Assembly: GCA_900538575.1 (NCBI GenBank) | Contig: UPZA01000040.1 | Span: 1-5,434 of the forward strand | Origin: an uncultured Ruminococcus sp. | GTDB lineage: Bacteria > Bacillota > Clostridia > Oscillospirales > Ruminococcaceae | Length of the DNA: 5,434 nucleotides | Direction of reading: 5' to 3' | Position numbers and translations under genes: made by a program | Shown: in pieces, positions 1-4,617 of the stretch | Position numbering within the stretch: position 1 is the first letter of the stretch | How the letters are laid out: each line of letters starts with the position of its first letter | The notes under the pieces: model-generated | What the model saw: the letters and a program-made list of their open reading frames with translations, nothing else | Database searches by the model: none | What the model was told of the DNA's origin: nothing

Positions 1-103
1 CTATCTCATAAACCGTACCGTCCTCCCATGTTACGGAAAGCGGAGTTATGTTCCCCTCTGTATCAAACTTTGCCGTTACCTCAACATAAACCTTTCTTAC
101 CAT
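1..103 (-). CDS. Partial small conserved protein (N-terminal 34 residues)
   Basis: An open frame reads leftward from an ATG at 103-101 and leaves the window after 34 codons without a stop. It begins MVRKVYVEVTAKF and contains PLSVTWEDGTVYEI. A good ribosome binding site (AGGGTGA) lies just upstream of the ATG on the minus strand, so this is very likely a real gene start. The pattern of beta-strand-like residues followed by a TWEDG turn resembles a short conserved protein that I recall from Clostridia, possibly near DNA polymerase Y genes. That link is from memory and weak. It is transcribed divergently from the Ku gene, with a 66-base gap in which both control regions must lie. The function is unknown. 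Confidence 0.7.
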   Translation of the reverse strand, partial: MVRKVYVEVTAKFDTEGNITPLSVTWEDGTVYEI

Positions 104-119
104 ATCATCACCCTAATTA

Positions 120-148
120 GTATTACTTTTTACGGAATGGATATACTA
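120..148 (+). promoter_or_regulatory. Candidate promoter for the Ku-ligase cluster (sigma-G-like or sigma-A-like)
   Basis: GTATT at 120-124 and TATACTA at 142-148 are separated by 17 bases. This is close to the forespore sigma-G pattern (GYATA, 17-18 bases, CATAMTA), with one mismatch in each box. TATACT at 142-147 also resembles a sigma-A -10 box, but no good TTGACA-like box lies 16-18 bases upstream. The site ends 21 bases before the Ku start codon. Sigma-G control would fit the forespore expression known for Ku and LigD in Bacillus subtilis, but two short imperfect boxes are weak evidence. Confidence 0.3.
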
Positions 149-169
149 CTAAAAAAGGAGATGTTCAAT

Positions 170-937
170 ATGGCAGTATCGCACAGAGGAGCAATTTCAT
201 TCGGCTTGGTTCATATTCCCGTAGGACTGTATACAGCCACACAGGATAACGATATACATTTTAATCAGCTTTGCAGAGAGGACGGCAGCAGAGTAAAGTA
301 CAAAAAGGTCTGCGCTTCCTGCGGCAAGGAGGTATCGTCAAAGGATATTGTAAAGGGCTTTGAATACGACAAGGACAAATTTGTCATTATGTCTGACGAG
401 GATTTTGAAAAAGCCAAGTCCGAAAAGGATAAAACCATTCACATTCTGCATTTTACAGACTTAAATTCCATACGTCCGATATATTATGACAAAACCTATC
501 ACGCAGTCCCGGAAGCCGGCGGAGACAAAGCCTTTGAGCTGCTTCGTAAGGCTATGAAGGACGAAAACAAGGTTGCTATCGCCAAAACCGTTATGGGTAC
601 CAAGGAAAAGCTTTTAACGTTGATTCCTACCGATAACGGCATACTCATTGAAACAATGTTTTTCGCAGACGAGGTAAAGCAGGCGCCTAAAGAGCCCGCG
701 CACCCCGACATAAGCGAGGCGGAGCTTACAATGGCGAAAACCCTTATCAATTCAATGGTTAAGGACTTTGAACCGAATCTGTATAAGGACGAGTATCAGG
801 TAAGACTGCGTGAAATAATCGAGCAGAAAATTGCCGGAAAAGATATCGTCGCTTCATCTCCGGAAATCAAGGTAACGGCTATTGATATTATGGAAGCCTT
901 AAAGCAAAGTCTCGAGCAGATAGGCGCTAAAAAATGA
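170..937 (+). CDS. ku: Non-homologous end joining protein Ku
   Basis: Bacterial Ku is a homodimer that threads onto DNA double-strand ends, holds them and recruits the LigD-type ligase. The 255-residue protein starts MAVSHRGAISFGLVHIPVGL, the standard N-terminus of the family. A CxxC pair (C48, C51) sits in the segment KKVCASCGKEV. The family signature around residues 104-127 (PIYYDKTYHAVPEAGGDKAF) is clear. The C-terminus has VTAIDIMEALKQSL (residues 235-248), the short conserved tail found in bacterial Ku. I chose ATG at 170 because AAAGGAG (154-160) lies nine bases upstream and the family N-terminus begins there. The in-frame ATGs at 137 and 161 have no usable ribosome binding site. The protein is slightly shorter than many homologues, with almost no basic C-terminal extension. 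It overlaps the ligase gene by four bases, which implies coupled translation. Confidence 0.97.
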   Translation: MAVSHRGAISFGLVHIPVGLYTATQDNDIHFNQLCREDGSRVKYKKVCASCGKEVSSKDIVKGFEYDKDKFVIMSDEDFEKAKSEKDKTIHILHFTDLNSIRPIYYDKTYHAVPEAGGDKAFELLRKAMKDENKVAIAKTVMGTKEKLLTLIPTDNGILIETMFFADEVKQAPKEPAHPDISEAELTMAKTLINSMVKDFEPNLYKDEYQVRLREIIEQKIAGKDIVASSPEIKVTAIDIMEALKQSLEQIGAKK

Positions 938-1887
938 CCGATATATGGGAAACTAAAAATATCAATCCAATGTTAATCGGAGCGGAGGGAGAGCCCTTTG
1001 ACAGCGAGGAATATATCTATGAACTAAAGCTTGACGGAGAACGGTGCATAGCTTATCTGGATAAAGATAAAACGATTCTGAAAAACAAACGTAATATTTT
1101 AATGCTACCAAAAGTACCGGAGCTTTCGGACATACACAAGAGCATTAACGTCCGCTGTATACTTGACGGAGAGCTTGCGGTTATCAGGGACGGAAAGCCT
1201 GATTTTTTTGAGATTCAGAAACGCAGTCTTATGAGCAATCCCGTAAAAATAGAAATGGCGGCAAAGAAATACCCCGCTTGCTTTACCGCCTTTGATATAC
1301 TGTATTATGAGGACAGGCAGGTGACAAATCTTCCGCTTACCGAACGAAAGAATTTATTGCAGAAAGTTATAAAATCCGAAAACGAAAGCTTTGCCGTATC
1401 AAGATACATTGAGAAAAACGGCGTGGCTTTTTATGAGCTTGCAAAGCAAAACGAGCTTGAAGGAATTGTAGCCAAAAGAAAGGACAGCCGATATTATTTT
1501 GACCGCCGTACAAAGGACTGGATAAAAATAAAATATCTGCTTGATGATGATTTTGTTGTACTCGGTTACGTTCCGAAGGAAAACAGCATGAACAGCATAA
1601 TTCTGGGACAGTACAGCGAGAGACGGCTTATGTATAAAGGTCATGTGACGCTGGGAGTAGGCGGAGAGCCTTTCCGGAGAATTAAAGCGTTGAATAAAAC
1701 TAACTGTCCGTTTTCAGAAATCCCAAAAGGAAATGAAACCGCAGTCTGGGTAAAGCGGGAGCTTGTATGCACAGTAAAGTATATGATGAAAACGGAAAAC
1801 GGCGGAATGCGTCAGCCTGTTTTCAAAGGGTTAAGAGAGGATAAGGCGCCGGAGGATTGTGTAACGAATAAAAGGATTGAAAAATAG
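934..1887 (+). CDS. ligD: ATP-dependent DNA ligase, LigD ligase-domain type (stand-alone)
   Basis: This enzyme seals DNA breaks using ATP through a lysyl-AMP intermediate, and here it is the expected partner of Ku in end joining. The nucleotidyltransferase motifs are all visible: motif I ELKLDGER with catalytic K32, motif III LDGELAV (77-83), motif IIIa FTAFDILYY (117-125), motif IV LEGIVAKR (175-182) and motif V WIKIKY (196-201). The OB-fold domain follows, ending in the motif VI region RQPVFKGLREDK (293-304). At 317 residues it has only the adenylation and OB domains. The primase-polymerase and phosphoesterase domains of full-length LigD are absent, with no trace in this window. The ATG overlaps the Ku stop as ATGA, so translation probably depends on Ku translation. 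The symbol reflects the domain family, not the three-domain architecture. Confidence 0.95.
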   Translation: MTDIWETKNINPMLIGAEGEPFDSEEYIYELKLDGERCIAYLDKDKTILKNKRNILMLPKVPELSDIHKSINVRCILDGELAVIRDGKPDFFEIQKRSLMSNPVKIEMAAKKYPACFTAFDILYYEDRQVTNLPLTERKNLLQKVIKSENESFAVSRYIEKNGVAFYELAKQNELEGIVAKRKDSRYYFDRRTKDWIKIKYLLDDDFVVLGYVPKENSMNSIILGQYSERRLMYKGHVTLGVGGEPFRRIKALNKTNCPFSEIPKGNETAVWVKRELVCTVKYMMKTENGGMRQPVFKGLREDKAPEDCVTNKRIEK

Positions 1888-1906
1888 AATAATAAAGAAA
1901 TACAAT
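1877..1906 (+). promoter_or_regulatory. Possible sigma-A promoter for the Hsp20 gene
   Basis: TTGAAA (1877-1882) and TACAAT (1901-1906) are 18 bases apart, each one base from consensus, at the end of the ligase gene. The predicted start of transcription, near 1913, would fall on the ribosome binding site itself (AGGAGG, 1913-1918), leaving almost no leader. This lowers confidence, and readthrough from the Ku-ligase transcript is equally possible. No CIRCE element (TTAGCACTC inverted repeat) is visible. Confidence 0.3.
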
Positions 1907-1925
1907 AAAATCAGGAGGAACAATT

Positions 1926-2345
1926 ATGTTTGGACTTACCCCTTATGAAAGAAATGATTTGTGGAATCCGTTCAGGGAATTTGAAAAGGACTTTTTCAAG
2001 GACTTTTCTTCAGTAAACCGCTGCCGTACAGATATCAGGGACGAGGACGGAAAATATATTCTGGAATGTGAAATGCCCGGTTTCAATAAGGAGGACATAA
2101 AAATTGACGTAAACGGAAGCGTTCTTACCCTGTGTGCAGAGCATAAGTCAGAAAACGATGAAAAGAATAAAAACGGAGAATATATCCGCAGAGAAAGAAG
2201 CTACGGCTCATATTGCAGAAGCTTTGATATTTCAAATATAGATGAAAGCGCGATTGAAGCGGAGTATACAAACGGCGTTTTAAAGGTTACGCTGCCTAAA
2301 AAAGCTGAGCAGCAGTCGGAAACAAAGAGAATTGAAATAAAATAA
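1926..2345 (+). CDS. Small heat shock protein, Hsp20/alpha-crystallin family
   Basis: Small heat shock proteins are ATP-independent chaperones that hold unfolding proteins until other chaperones refold them. The 139-residue protein has the usual layout. A short N-terminal arm rich in Phe (FREFEKDFFKDF, 16-27) is followed by an alpha-crystallin domain from about residue 33 to 125, with EMPGFNKEDI (49-58), the strand region YIRRERSYGSYCRSF (86-100) and the diagnostic GVLKVTLPK (117-125). The C-terminal tail ends in an I-x-I motif (IEI, 136-138) that docks into a neighbouring subunit during oligomer assembly. AGGAGG at 1913-1918 lies seven bases before the ATG. It begins 38 bases after the ligase stop and is followed directly by terminators, so it is probably the last gene of the Ku-ligase transcript. 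Whether this neighbour has any role in DNA repair is unknown. Confidence 0.96.
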   Translation: MFGLTPYERNDLWNPFREFEKDFFKDFSSVNRCRTDIRDEDGKYILECEMPGFNKEDIKIDVNGSVLTLCAEHKSENDEKNKNGEYIRRERSYGSYCRSFDISNIDESAIEAEYTNGVLKVTLPKKAEQQSETKRIEIK

Positions 2346-2346
2346 T

Positions 2347-2374
2347 AAACGGAGCGATGCATTCTCTGTTTTTT
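2347..2374 (+). terminator. Intrinsic terminator just after the Hsp20 gene
   Basis: AAACGGAG (2347-2354) pairs with CTCTGTTT (2364-2371), with one G-T wobble and a nine-base loop. The 3' arm merges into a run of six T (2369-2374). It starts two bases after the Hsp20 stop codon. The stem is short, so it may be a partial terminator backed up by the next hairpin. Confidence 0.55.
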
Positions 2375-2417
2375 GCGTATAAACTTGAGCCGATGTAAAA
2401 TAAAATATTATCGTTAC

Positions 2418-2457
2418 AGGCGTATGGAACGAATGAACTCCATACGCCTTTTCTCTT
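2418..2457 (+). terminator. Strong intrinsic terminator ending the Ku-ligase-Hsp20 cluster
   Basis: GGCGTATGGA (2419-2428) pairs perfectly with TCCATACGCC (2439-2448) around a ten-base loop, followed by the T-rich tail TTTTCTCTT (2449-2457). An A-T pair (2418 with 2449) extends the stem. It separates the end-joining cluster from the downstream unknown genes. Confidence 0.85.
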
Positions 2458-2483
2458 ACCTGAAATCAAATAGGAGGTAACTC

Positions 2484-2519
2484 ATGACGATCAATCAATT
2501 GGGGCGTGAAGATTCGTAA
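2484..2519 (+). other. Orphan strong ribosome binding site with an 11-codon ORF
   Basis: AGGAGG (2472-2477) lies six bases before an ATG that opens a tiny frame, MTINQLGREDS, closed by TAA at 2517-2519. The translation signal is as good as that of any real gene here, but the frame is only 11 codons. A second frame from GTG at 2505 stays open for about 33 codons (start VKIRKLCKKF). The simplest reading is the 5' remnant of a lost or frameshifted gene. A leader peptide for the downstream gene is less likely, because the promoter at 2649-2677 lies after it. I do not recognise a family. Confidence 0.3.
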
Positions 2520-2570
2520 GCTTTGCAAGAAGTTTGTACAGAGAAAATATTTTCTTTTACTTAATGGCAA

Positions 2571-2656
2571 ATTGCATAAAAACAACATAGTAAAATATAT
2601 AAATTTGTAGAAAATGCATTGCAAATGCTCTAAATTTGGCAAAAAGTATTGCATTT
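2571..2656 (+). promoter_or_regulatory. ATTGCA repeat cluster and palindrome upstream of the 2751 gene (possible operator)
   Basis: ATTGCAT occurs at 2571-2577 and 2648-2654, and ATTGCAA at 2618-2624. The middle copy sits in a perfect inverted repeat, GCATT-GCA-AATGC (2616-2628), and the last copy overlaps the -35 box at 2649. TAAATTTG is also repeated at 2600-2607 and 2631-2638, flanking the palindrome. The arrangement would suit a DNA-binding regulator, but AT-rich sequence makes such repeats by chance and no regulator gene is nearby. Confidence 0.3.
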
Positions 2657-2677
2657 AACACAATTATGGCGTATAAT
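2649..2677 (+). promoter_or_regulatory. Sigma-A promoter for the two-gene unit at 2751-3987
   Basis: TTGCAT (2649-2654) and a perfect TATAAT (2672-2677) are separated by the ideal 17 bases. Transcription would begin near 2684, giving a leader of about 65 bases before the ATG at 2751. It is the best promoter in the window and shows that these genes are expressed independently of the end-joining cluster. Confidence 0.75.
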
Positions 2678-2750
2678 TTCATTAAAGTAATTTAATTATT
2701 TTGTAATGATAAGGTATATATCAAACGAAAAAAATAACGGAGGTTTAAAA

Positions 2751-3428
2751 ATGGCTAAGATTATAAGTAAGATTGATGAGATAACCGGAAAAACAGAACA
2801 GGATCAAATTTTGAAAGAACAGTTTAGCTTTCTTCAAAAAATGGCGCAGGCAAAGTGTGAACAGTTCGAAGCAGAATTAAAAAGCATGTTTACAAGCGGT
2901 GGAACTTCTGAGTGTGAAGTAGTAGGAAATCGTGCGATAGCATATTACAAATGTCAGCATGTTGATATAAAAGCCGGATGTGGTACGGCAATAAGAGAAG
3001 CTATCAATATGTTTTTCAGCGGCGGAGATGATGTTAAAAACGGTTTTCAAAAAATTGTTGAAACTGCGCTTGACACATTGATCGGCAATACTTCAATGGG
3101 AGAGCATGAAGAAAAAATGTTTTTTGTTTACCCTGAAAACTTTGCTATTGTTCGTGTCGACGTTAAATGTTATAAATATTGTTTTTCTTCAAGCGGTGTT
3201 ATTGCAAAGTCAGAAAACGTATTCTGCTACACAATGGCAAAATCTATTGTTGATCATACTAAACTCACAATAGATGAGCTGCTGTACATGGTAGTAGAAA
3301 TGATTGGCGCTGAAAAAATAGATGAGGTTGAAGCATTTATCAAGCAGCTGAAAAGCATATGGAAAATGCTGGAGGATAAAAGCTCTGATGAAGTGATGAA
3401 GATAGCGTTAAATAATATAAACAAATAG
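2751..3428 (+). CDS. Uncharacterised 225-residue cytoplasmic protein
   Basis: I do not recognise a named family. GGAGG (2739-2743) lies seven bases before the ATG, so I prefer this start to the upstream in-frame ATG at 2706, which has no ribosome binding site. The protein is a soluble mix of helix and strand, with no signal peptide or membrane segment. Residues 1-48 look helical and charged. A strand-like segment follows (ECEVVGNRAIAYYKCQHV, 54-71), then a Gly/Asp-containing helical region (FFSGGDDVKNGFQKIVETALDTLIGN, split around residue 95), a second strand-like stretch (FAIVRVDVKCYKYCFSS, 131-147) and a helical C-terminus. It has seven cysteines (36, 55, 68, 77, 140, 144, 159), many for its size, including C140xxxC144, but no clear metal-binding motif. 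Its own promoter lies upstream and the next gene begins about 50-70 bases downstream, so the two probably act together. Confidence 0.88.
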   Translation: MAKIISKIDEITGKTEQDQILKEQFSFLQKMAQAKCEQFEAELKSMFTSGGTSECEVVGNRAIAYYKCQHVDIKAGCGTAIREAINMFFSGGDDVKNGFQKIVETALDTLIGNTSMGEHEEKMFFVYPENFAIVRVDVKCYKYCFSSSGVIAKSENVFCYTMAKSIVDHTKLTIDELLYMVVEMIGAEKIDEVEAFIKQLKSIWKMLEDKSSDEVMKIALNNINK

Positions 3429-3432
3429 TTGT

Positions 3433-3463
3433 TTGTTAAATAGAGCAACTGTTAGTATATAAT
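3433..3463 (+). promoter_or_regulatory. Weak candidate promoter between the two unknown genes
   Basis: TTGTTA (3433-3438) and TATAAT (3458-3463) are 19 bases apart, slightly longer than ideal. The -10 box is perfect, but the region is very AT-rich. It could give the downstream gene extra independent expression. No terminator separates the two genes; a 5-base AGTTG/CAACT stem (3427-3431 with 3446-3450) has no T-run. Confidence 0.3.
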
Positions 3464-3484
3464 AATTTAAAGGAGTTGTGATTA

Positions 3485-3499
3485 TTGAAAAGTCTATGA
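3485..3499 (+). other. Possible four-codon mini-ORF coupled to the downstream gene
   Basis: AAAGGAG (3469-3475) lies nine bases before a TTG at 3485. That frame reads TTG AAA AGT CTA TGA and ends at 3499, so its stop overlaps the in-frame ATG of the main gene (3496-3498) as ATGA. Ribosomes loaded at this site could terminate and restart on the main gene. It could also be chance, or a trace of an indel at the start of the gene. Confidence 0.25.
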
Positions 3500-3987
3500 T
3501 AACAAAACTGTCCCCTCCGTGGTATGAATACCACAGAAAAGTTCAGGCAATGTTCGGAAGAGATCCTGAAGTACATATCAAAGATTTGGATGATCTGGGC
3601 GATGGAAAATTCAGCTATATGATTTTGGTGTATAATAAGGAAAAGGCAGAGGCAATAAAAGCAATACTGCCGCAAAAAGTTGAAATGGGAAATGTTACGA
3701 TCGAAACAGCAATTCTCGGACCGGAAGAAAATGAGGTAAAGCCTTCTGAAAAGTCTGTTACAGAAAATTATGAAGCAGCCTTTGCAGGAAATCCGATTTT
3801 TGAACAGGCTATAACAAGGGAGATTCTTTCCTTTGAAATGAATTATTGTATTTTCAAAAAGGAAGTAATTCAATTCTGGAATGATAATTTATCAGATTAC
3901 TGCGGCAATTATAACGGTCTGGCATCGGATATAGCAAAGGAAATCTTTATTCCAACCGATATTCAGTTTTGTATTTCAGCAGAATAA
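3496..3987 (+). CDS. Uncharacterised protein, about 163 residues, partner of the upstream gene
   Basis: I do not recognise a named family. The frame opens at GTG 3478, but its ribosome binding site (AAAGGAG, 3469-3475) is only two bases away. The ATG at 3496 is 20 bases away and gives MITKLSPPWYEYHRKV, which looks like a natural N-terminus; the choice is uncertain. The protein has two apparent parts. Residues 1-75 look like a small alpha/beta domain (LSPPWYEYHRKVQAMFG, then strands FSYMILVYN and VTIETAILG with a helix EKAEAIKAILP between). After an acidic linker (77-90) there is a second part with AFAGNPIFEQAI (95-106), an aromatic segment FWNDNLSDYCGNYNG (127-141) and DIAKEIFIP (145-153). 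No signal peptide or membrane segment is seen. It lies in the same direction close behind the 225-residue gene, with no terminator between them, and is followed by terminator-like hairpins, so the two form a unit. Confidence 0.82.
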   Translation: MITKLSPPWYEYHRKVQAMFGRDPEVHIKDLDDLGDGKFSYMILVYNKEKAEAIKAILPQKVEMGNVTIETAILGPEENEVKPSEKSVTENYEAAFAGNPIFEQAITREILSFEMNYCIFKKEVIQFWNDNLSDYCGNYNGLASDIAKEIFIPTDIQFCISAE

Positions 3988-3992
3988 TTACC

Positions 3993-4036
3993 TTAACGCA
4001 GTTTGAACTTAAAGGTTCAAACTGCGTTGCATTTTA
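3993..4036 (+). terminator. Long hairpin terminator after the unknown gene pair
   Basis: AACGCAGTTTGAAC (3995-4008) pairs perfectly with GTTCAAACTGCGTT (4015-4028), a 14-base stem that a T-G wobble (4009 with 4014) extends around a TAAA loop. The tail GCATTTT has only a short T-run, so release may be incomplete. It begins eight bases after the stop codon, as expected for the end of this transcript. Its symmetry lets it act on either strand. Confidence 0.7.
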
Positions 4037-4046
4037 TGCCGCAAAT

Positions 4047-4067
4047 TCCGTAAATACGGGCTTTTTT
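4047..4067 (+). terminator. Second, short terminator-like hairpin
   Basis: CCGT (4048-4051) pairs with ACGG (4056-4059) around an AAAT loop, followed by GC and six T (4062-4067). The stem is very short, but the T-run is good and it may back up the preceding long hairpin. Confidence 0.4.
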
Positions 4068-4109
4068 GATACCCAAACGGCTAAAAAAAGAAGTTAAAAA
4101 CCATAGATG

Positions 4110-4130
4110 AAAAAAACCGAAAAACACCGG
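4110..4130 (-). terminator. Minus-strand terminator following the tRNA remnant
   Basis: On the minus strand CCG and CGG (4128-4130 and 4117-4119) enclose an eight-base loop, and seven T follow (4116-4110). The stem overlaps the end of the tRNA-like acceptor sequence. Short GC stems with long T-runs placed just after a tRNA 3' end are typical of Firmicutes tRNA genes, which supports reading the neighbour as a genuine tRNA end. Confidence 0.4.
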
Positions 4131-4157
4131 CTGACAGGATTCGAACTCACGACATTT
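4127..4157 (-). pseudogene. tRNA 3'-end remnant, possible attachment site of an integrated element
   Basis: Read on the minus strand, this contains AATGTC, then GTGAG-TTCGAAT-CCTGT and CAGCCGG. This matches the variable region, T-arm (with the invariant TTCGAAT loop) and 3' acceptor half of a tRNA. The 5' T-stem half (GTGAG) does not pair well with the 3' half (CCTGT); a normal gene would have something like GCAGG. No convincing D-arm, anticodon arm or 5' acceptor (expected CCGGCTG) follows in 4158-4230, so the gene is not intact. A CTTCTGA stretch could be a relic of an anticodon loop, but I cannot assign the tRNA. Such 3' fragments are left at the far end of elements that integrate into tRNA genes. 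Here the terminator lies on the left and mobile-element relics lie on the right, as that model predicts. Confidence 0.45.
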
Positions 4158-4176
4158 AAACATTTCAGAAGATGCA

Positions 4177-4209
4177 GGCATATTTGAGAAAAATAATCTC
4201 AGATATGCT
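4177..4209. repeat. Strong isolated hairpin
   Basis: GCATATTTGAGA (4178-4189) pairs with TCTCAGATATGC (4197-4208) with one wobble, a 12-base stem around a seven-base A-rich loop, and a G-T pair (4177, 4209) extends it. Neither side has a good T-run, so it is not an obvious terminator. It lies 20 bases inside the tRNA remnant, where the body of the tRNA would be expected. It may be a recombinase-related site or a terminus of an element. Confidence 0.5.
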
Positions 4210-4210
4210 C

Positions 4211-4391
4211 TTTGTAAATATAAAGAATAGTATACAAAATTTCAAGGACCGTTTTGTCTGATATGAAAAAATAAATAATAATACATTTAAAATAATATGA
4301 AGTTAATGGATTTGTATTCTGTTCTGATCTAACACCCTGAACAAAAATCAGAAAAGTTTGACGATAACTTTAAAATGGAAGGCATGAGTTT
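4211..4391. other. AT-rich stretch without a gene
   Basis: Stops are frequent in the frames I checked and I see no credible start with a ribosome binding site until GGAAGG at 4377-4382, which belongs to the DUF6103 relic. A six-base inverted repeat (ACAAAA 4234-4239 with TTTTGT 4252-4257) is the only other structure noticed. It is probably decayed intergenic DNA of an inserted element. Confidence 0.5.
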
Positions 4392-4548
4392 ATGAAAAAA
4401 ACAATTTCAATTTCGGTCAATGAGGAAAAATTGTCAGCAATAGAAATGTACTTGGAGCAGAAGATTACTACGCTTACGGCGAAGCTTGATAAGTACGCCG
4501 ATCAGTTATGTACCGTCAAATGTCCGTGAATTTATTGAACTGACGGCG
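4392..4548 (+). pseudogene. Frameshifted DUF6103-family gene, relic of an integrative conjugative element
   Basis: GGAAGG (4377-4382) lies nine bases before an ATG that opens MKKTISISVNEEKLSAIEMY, continuing LEQKITTLTAKLDKYADQL. This is the N-terminus of the small DUF6103 proteins that I know from conjugative elements of gut Firmicutes. The frame then shifts to CTVKCP and stops at 4527-4529. The expected continuation, YVPSNVREFIELTA, is present in the +1 frame at 4507-4548. A small deletion between about 4503 and 4508 removed the residues that normally join DQL to YVPSN (something like YGK) and broke the frame. After LTA the sequence no longer resembles the usual Lys/Pro-rich tail. The family has no established function. 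Assignment is from recognition of the sequence, not a search. Confidence 0.7.
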
Positions 4549-4617
4549 GTTAGGAAATCTTCCCGAAAAGCCTGCGGAACGGTAACCCTCCCCTGTTCGT
4601 ACCGTGTGCCGTTGAAT

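Noticed and set aside
137..169. Upstream in-frame ATGs (137 and 161) as the Ku start
   Set aside because: Neither has a properly spaced ribosome binding site (GGAG ends directly at 161), and the family N-terminus MAVSHRGAISFG begins at 170.
1887..1926. CIRCE-type heat shock operator before the Hsp20 gene
   Set aside because: No TTAGCACTC/GAGTGCTAA inverted repeat is present in the gap.
2466..2654. Minus-strand 62-residue frame in the intergenic region
   Set aside because: No ribosome binding site, composition typical of reverse-strand AT-rich DNA, and it crosses the promoter region of the downstream gene.
2571..2656. CRISPR-like array from the ATTGCA repeats
   Set aside because: The repeats are only six to seven bases long and irregularly spaced (47 and 30 bases).
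2706..2750. ATG at 2706 as the start of the 225-residue protein
   Set aside because: No ribosome binding site precedes it, whereas GGAGG is ideally placed before the ATG at 2751.
3436..3873. Long minus-strand open frame opposite the second unknown gene
   Set aside because: It is antisense to a gene with good coding character, rich in Cys, Phe and Ile as expected of a shadow frame, and has no ribosome binding site.
4127..4230. An intact tRNA gene on the minus strand
   Set aside because: The T-arm and 3' acceptor are visible, but the T-stem is mispaired and no 5' acceptor, D-arm or proper anticodon arm can be folded.
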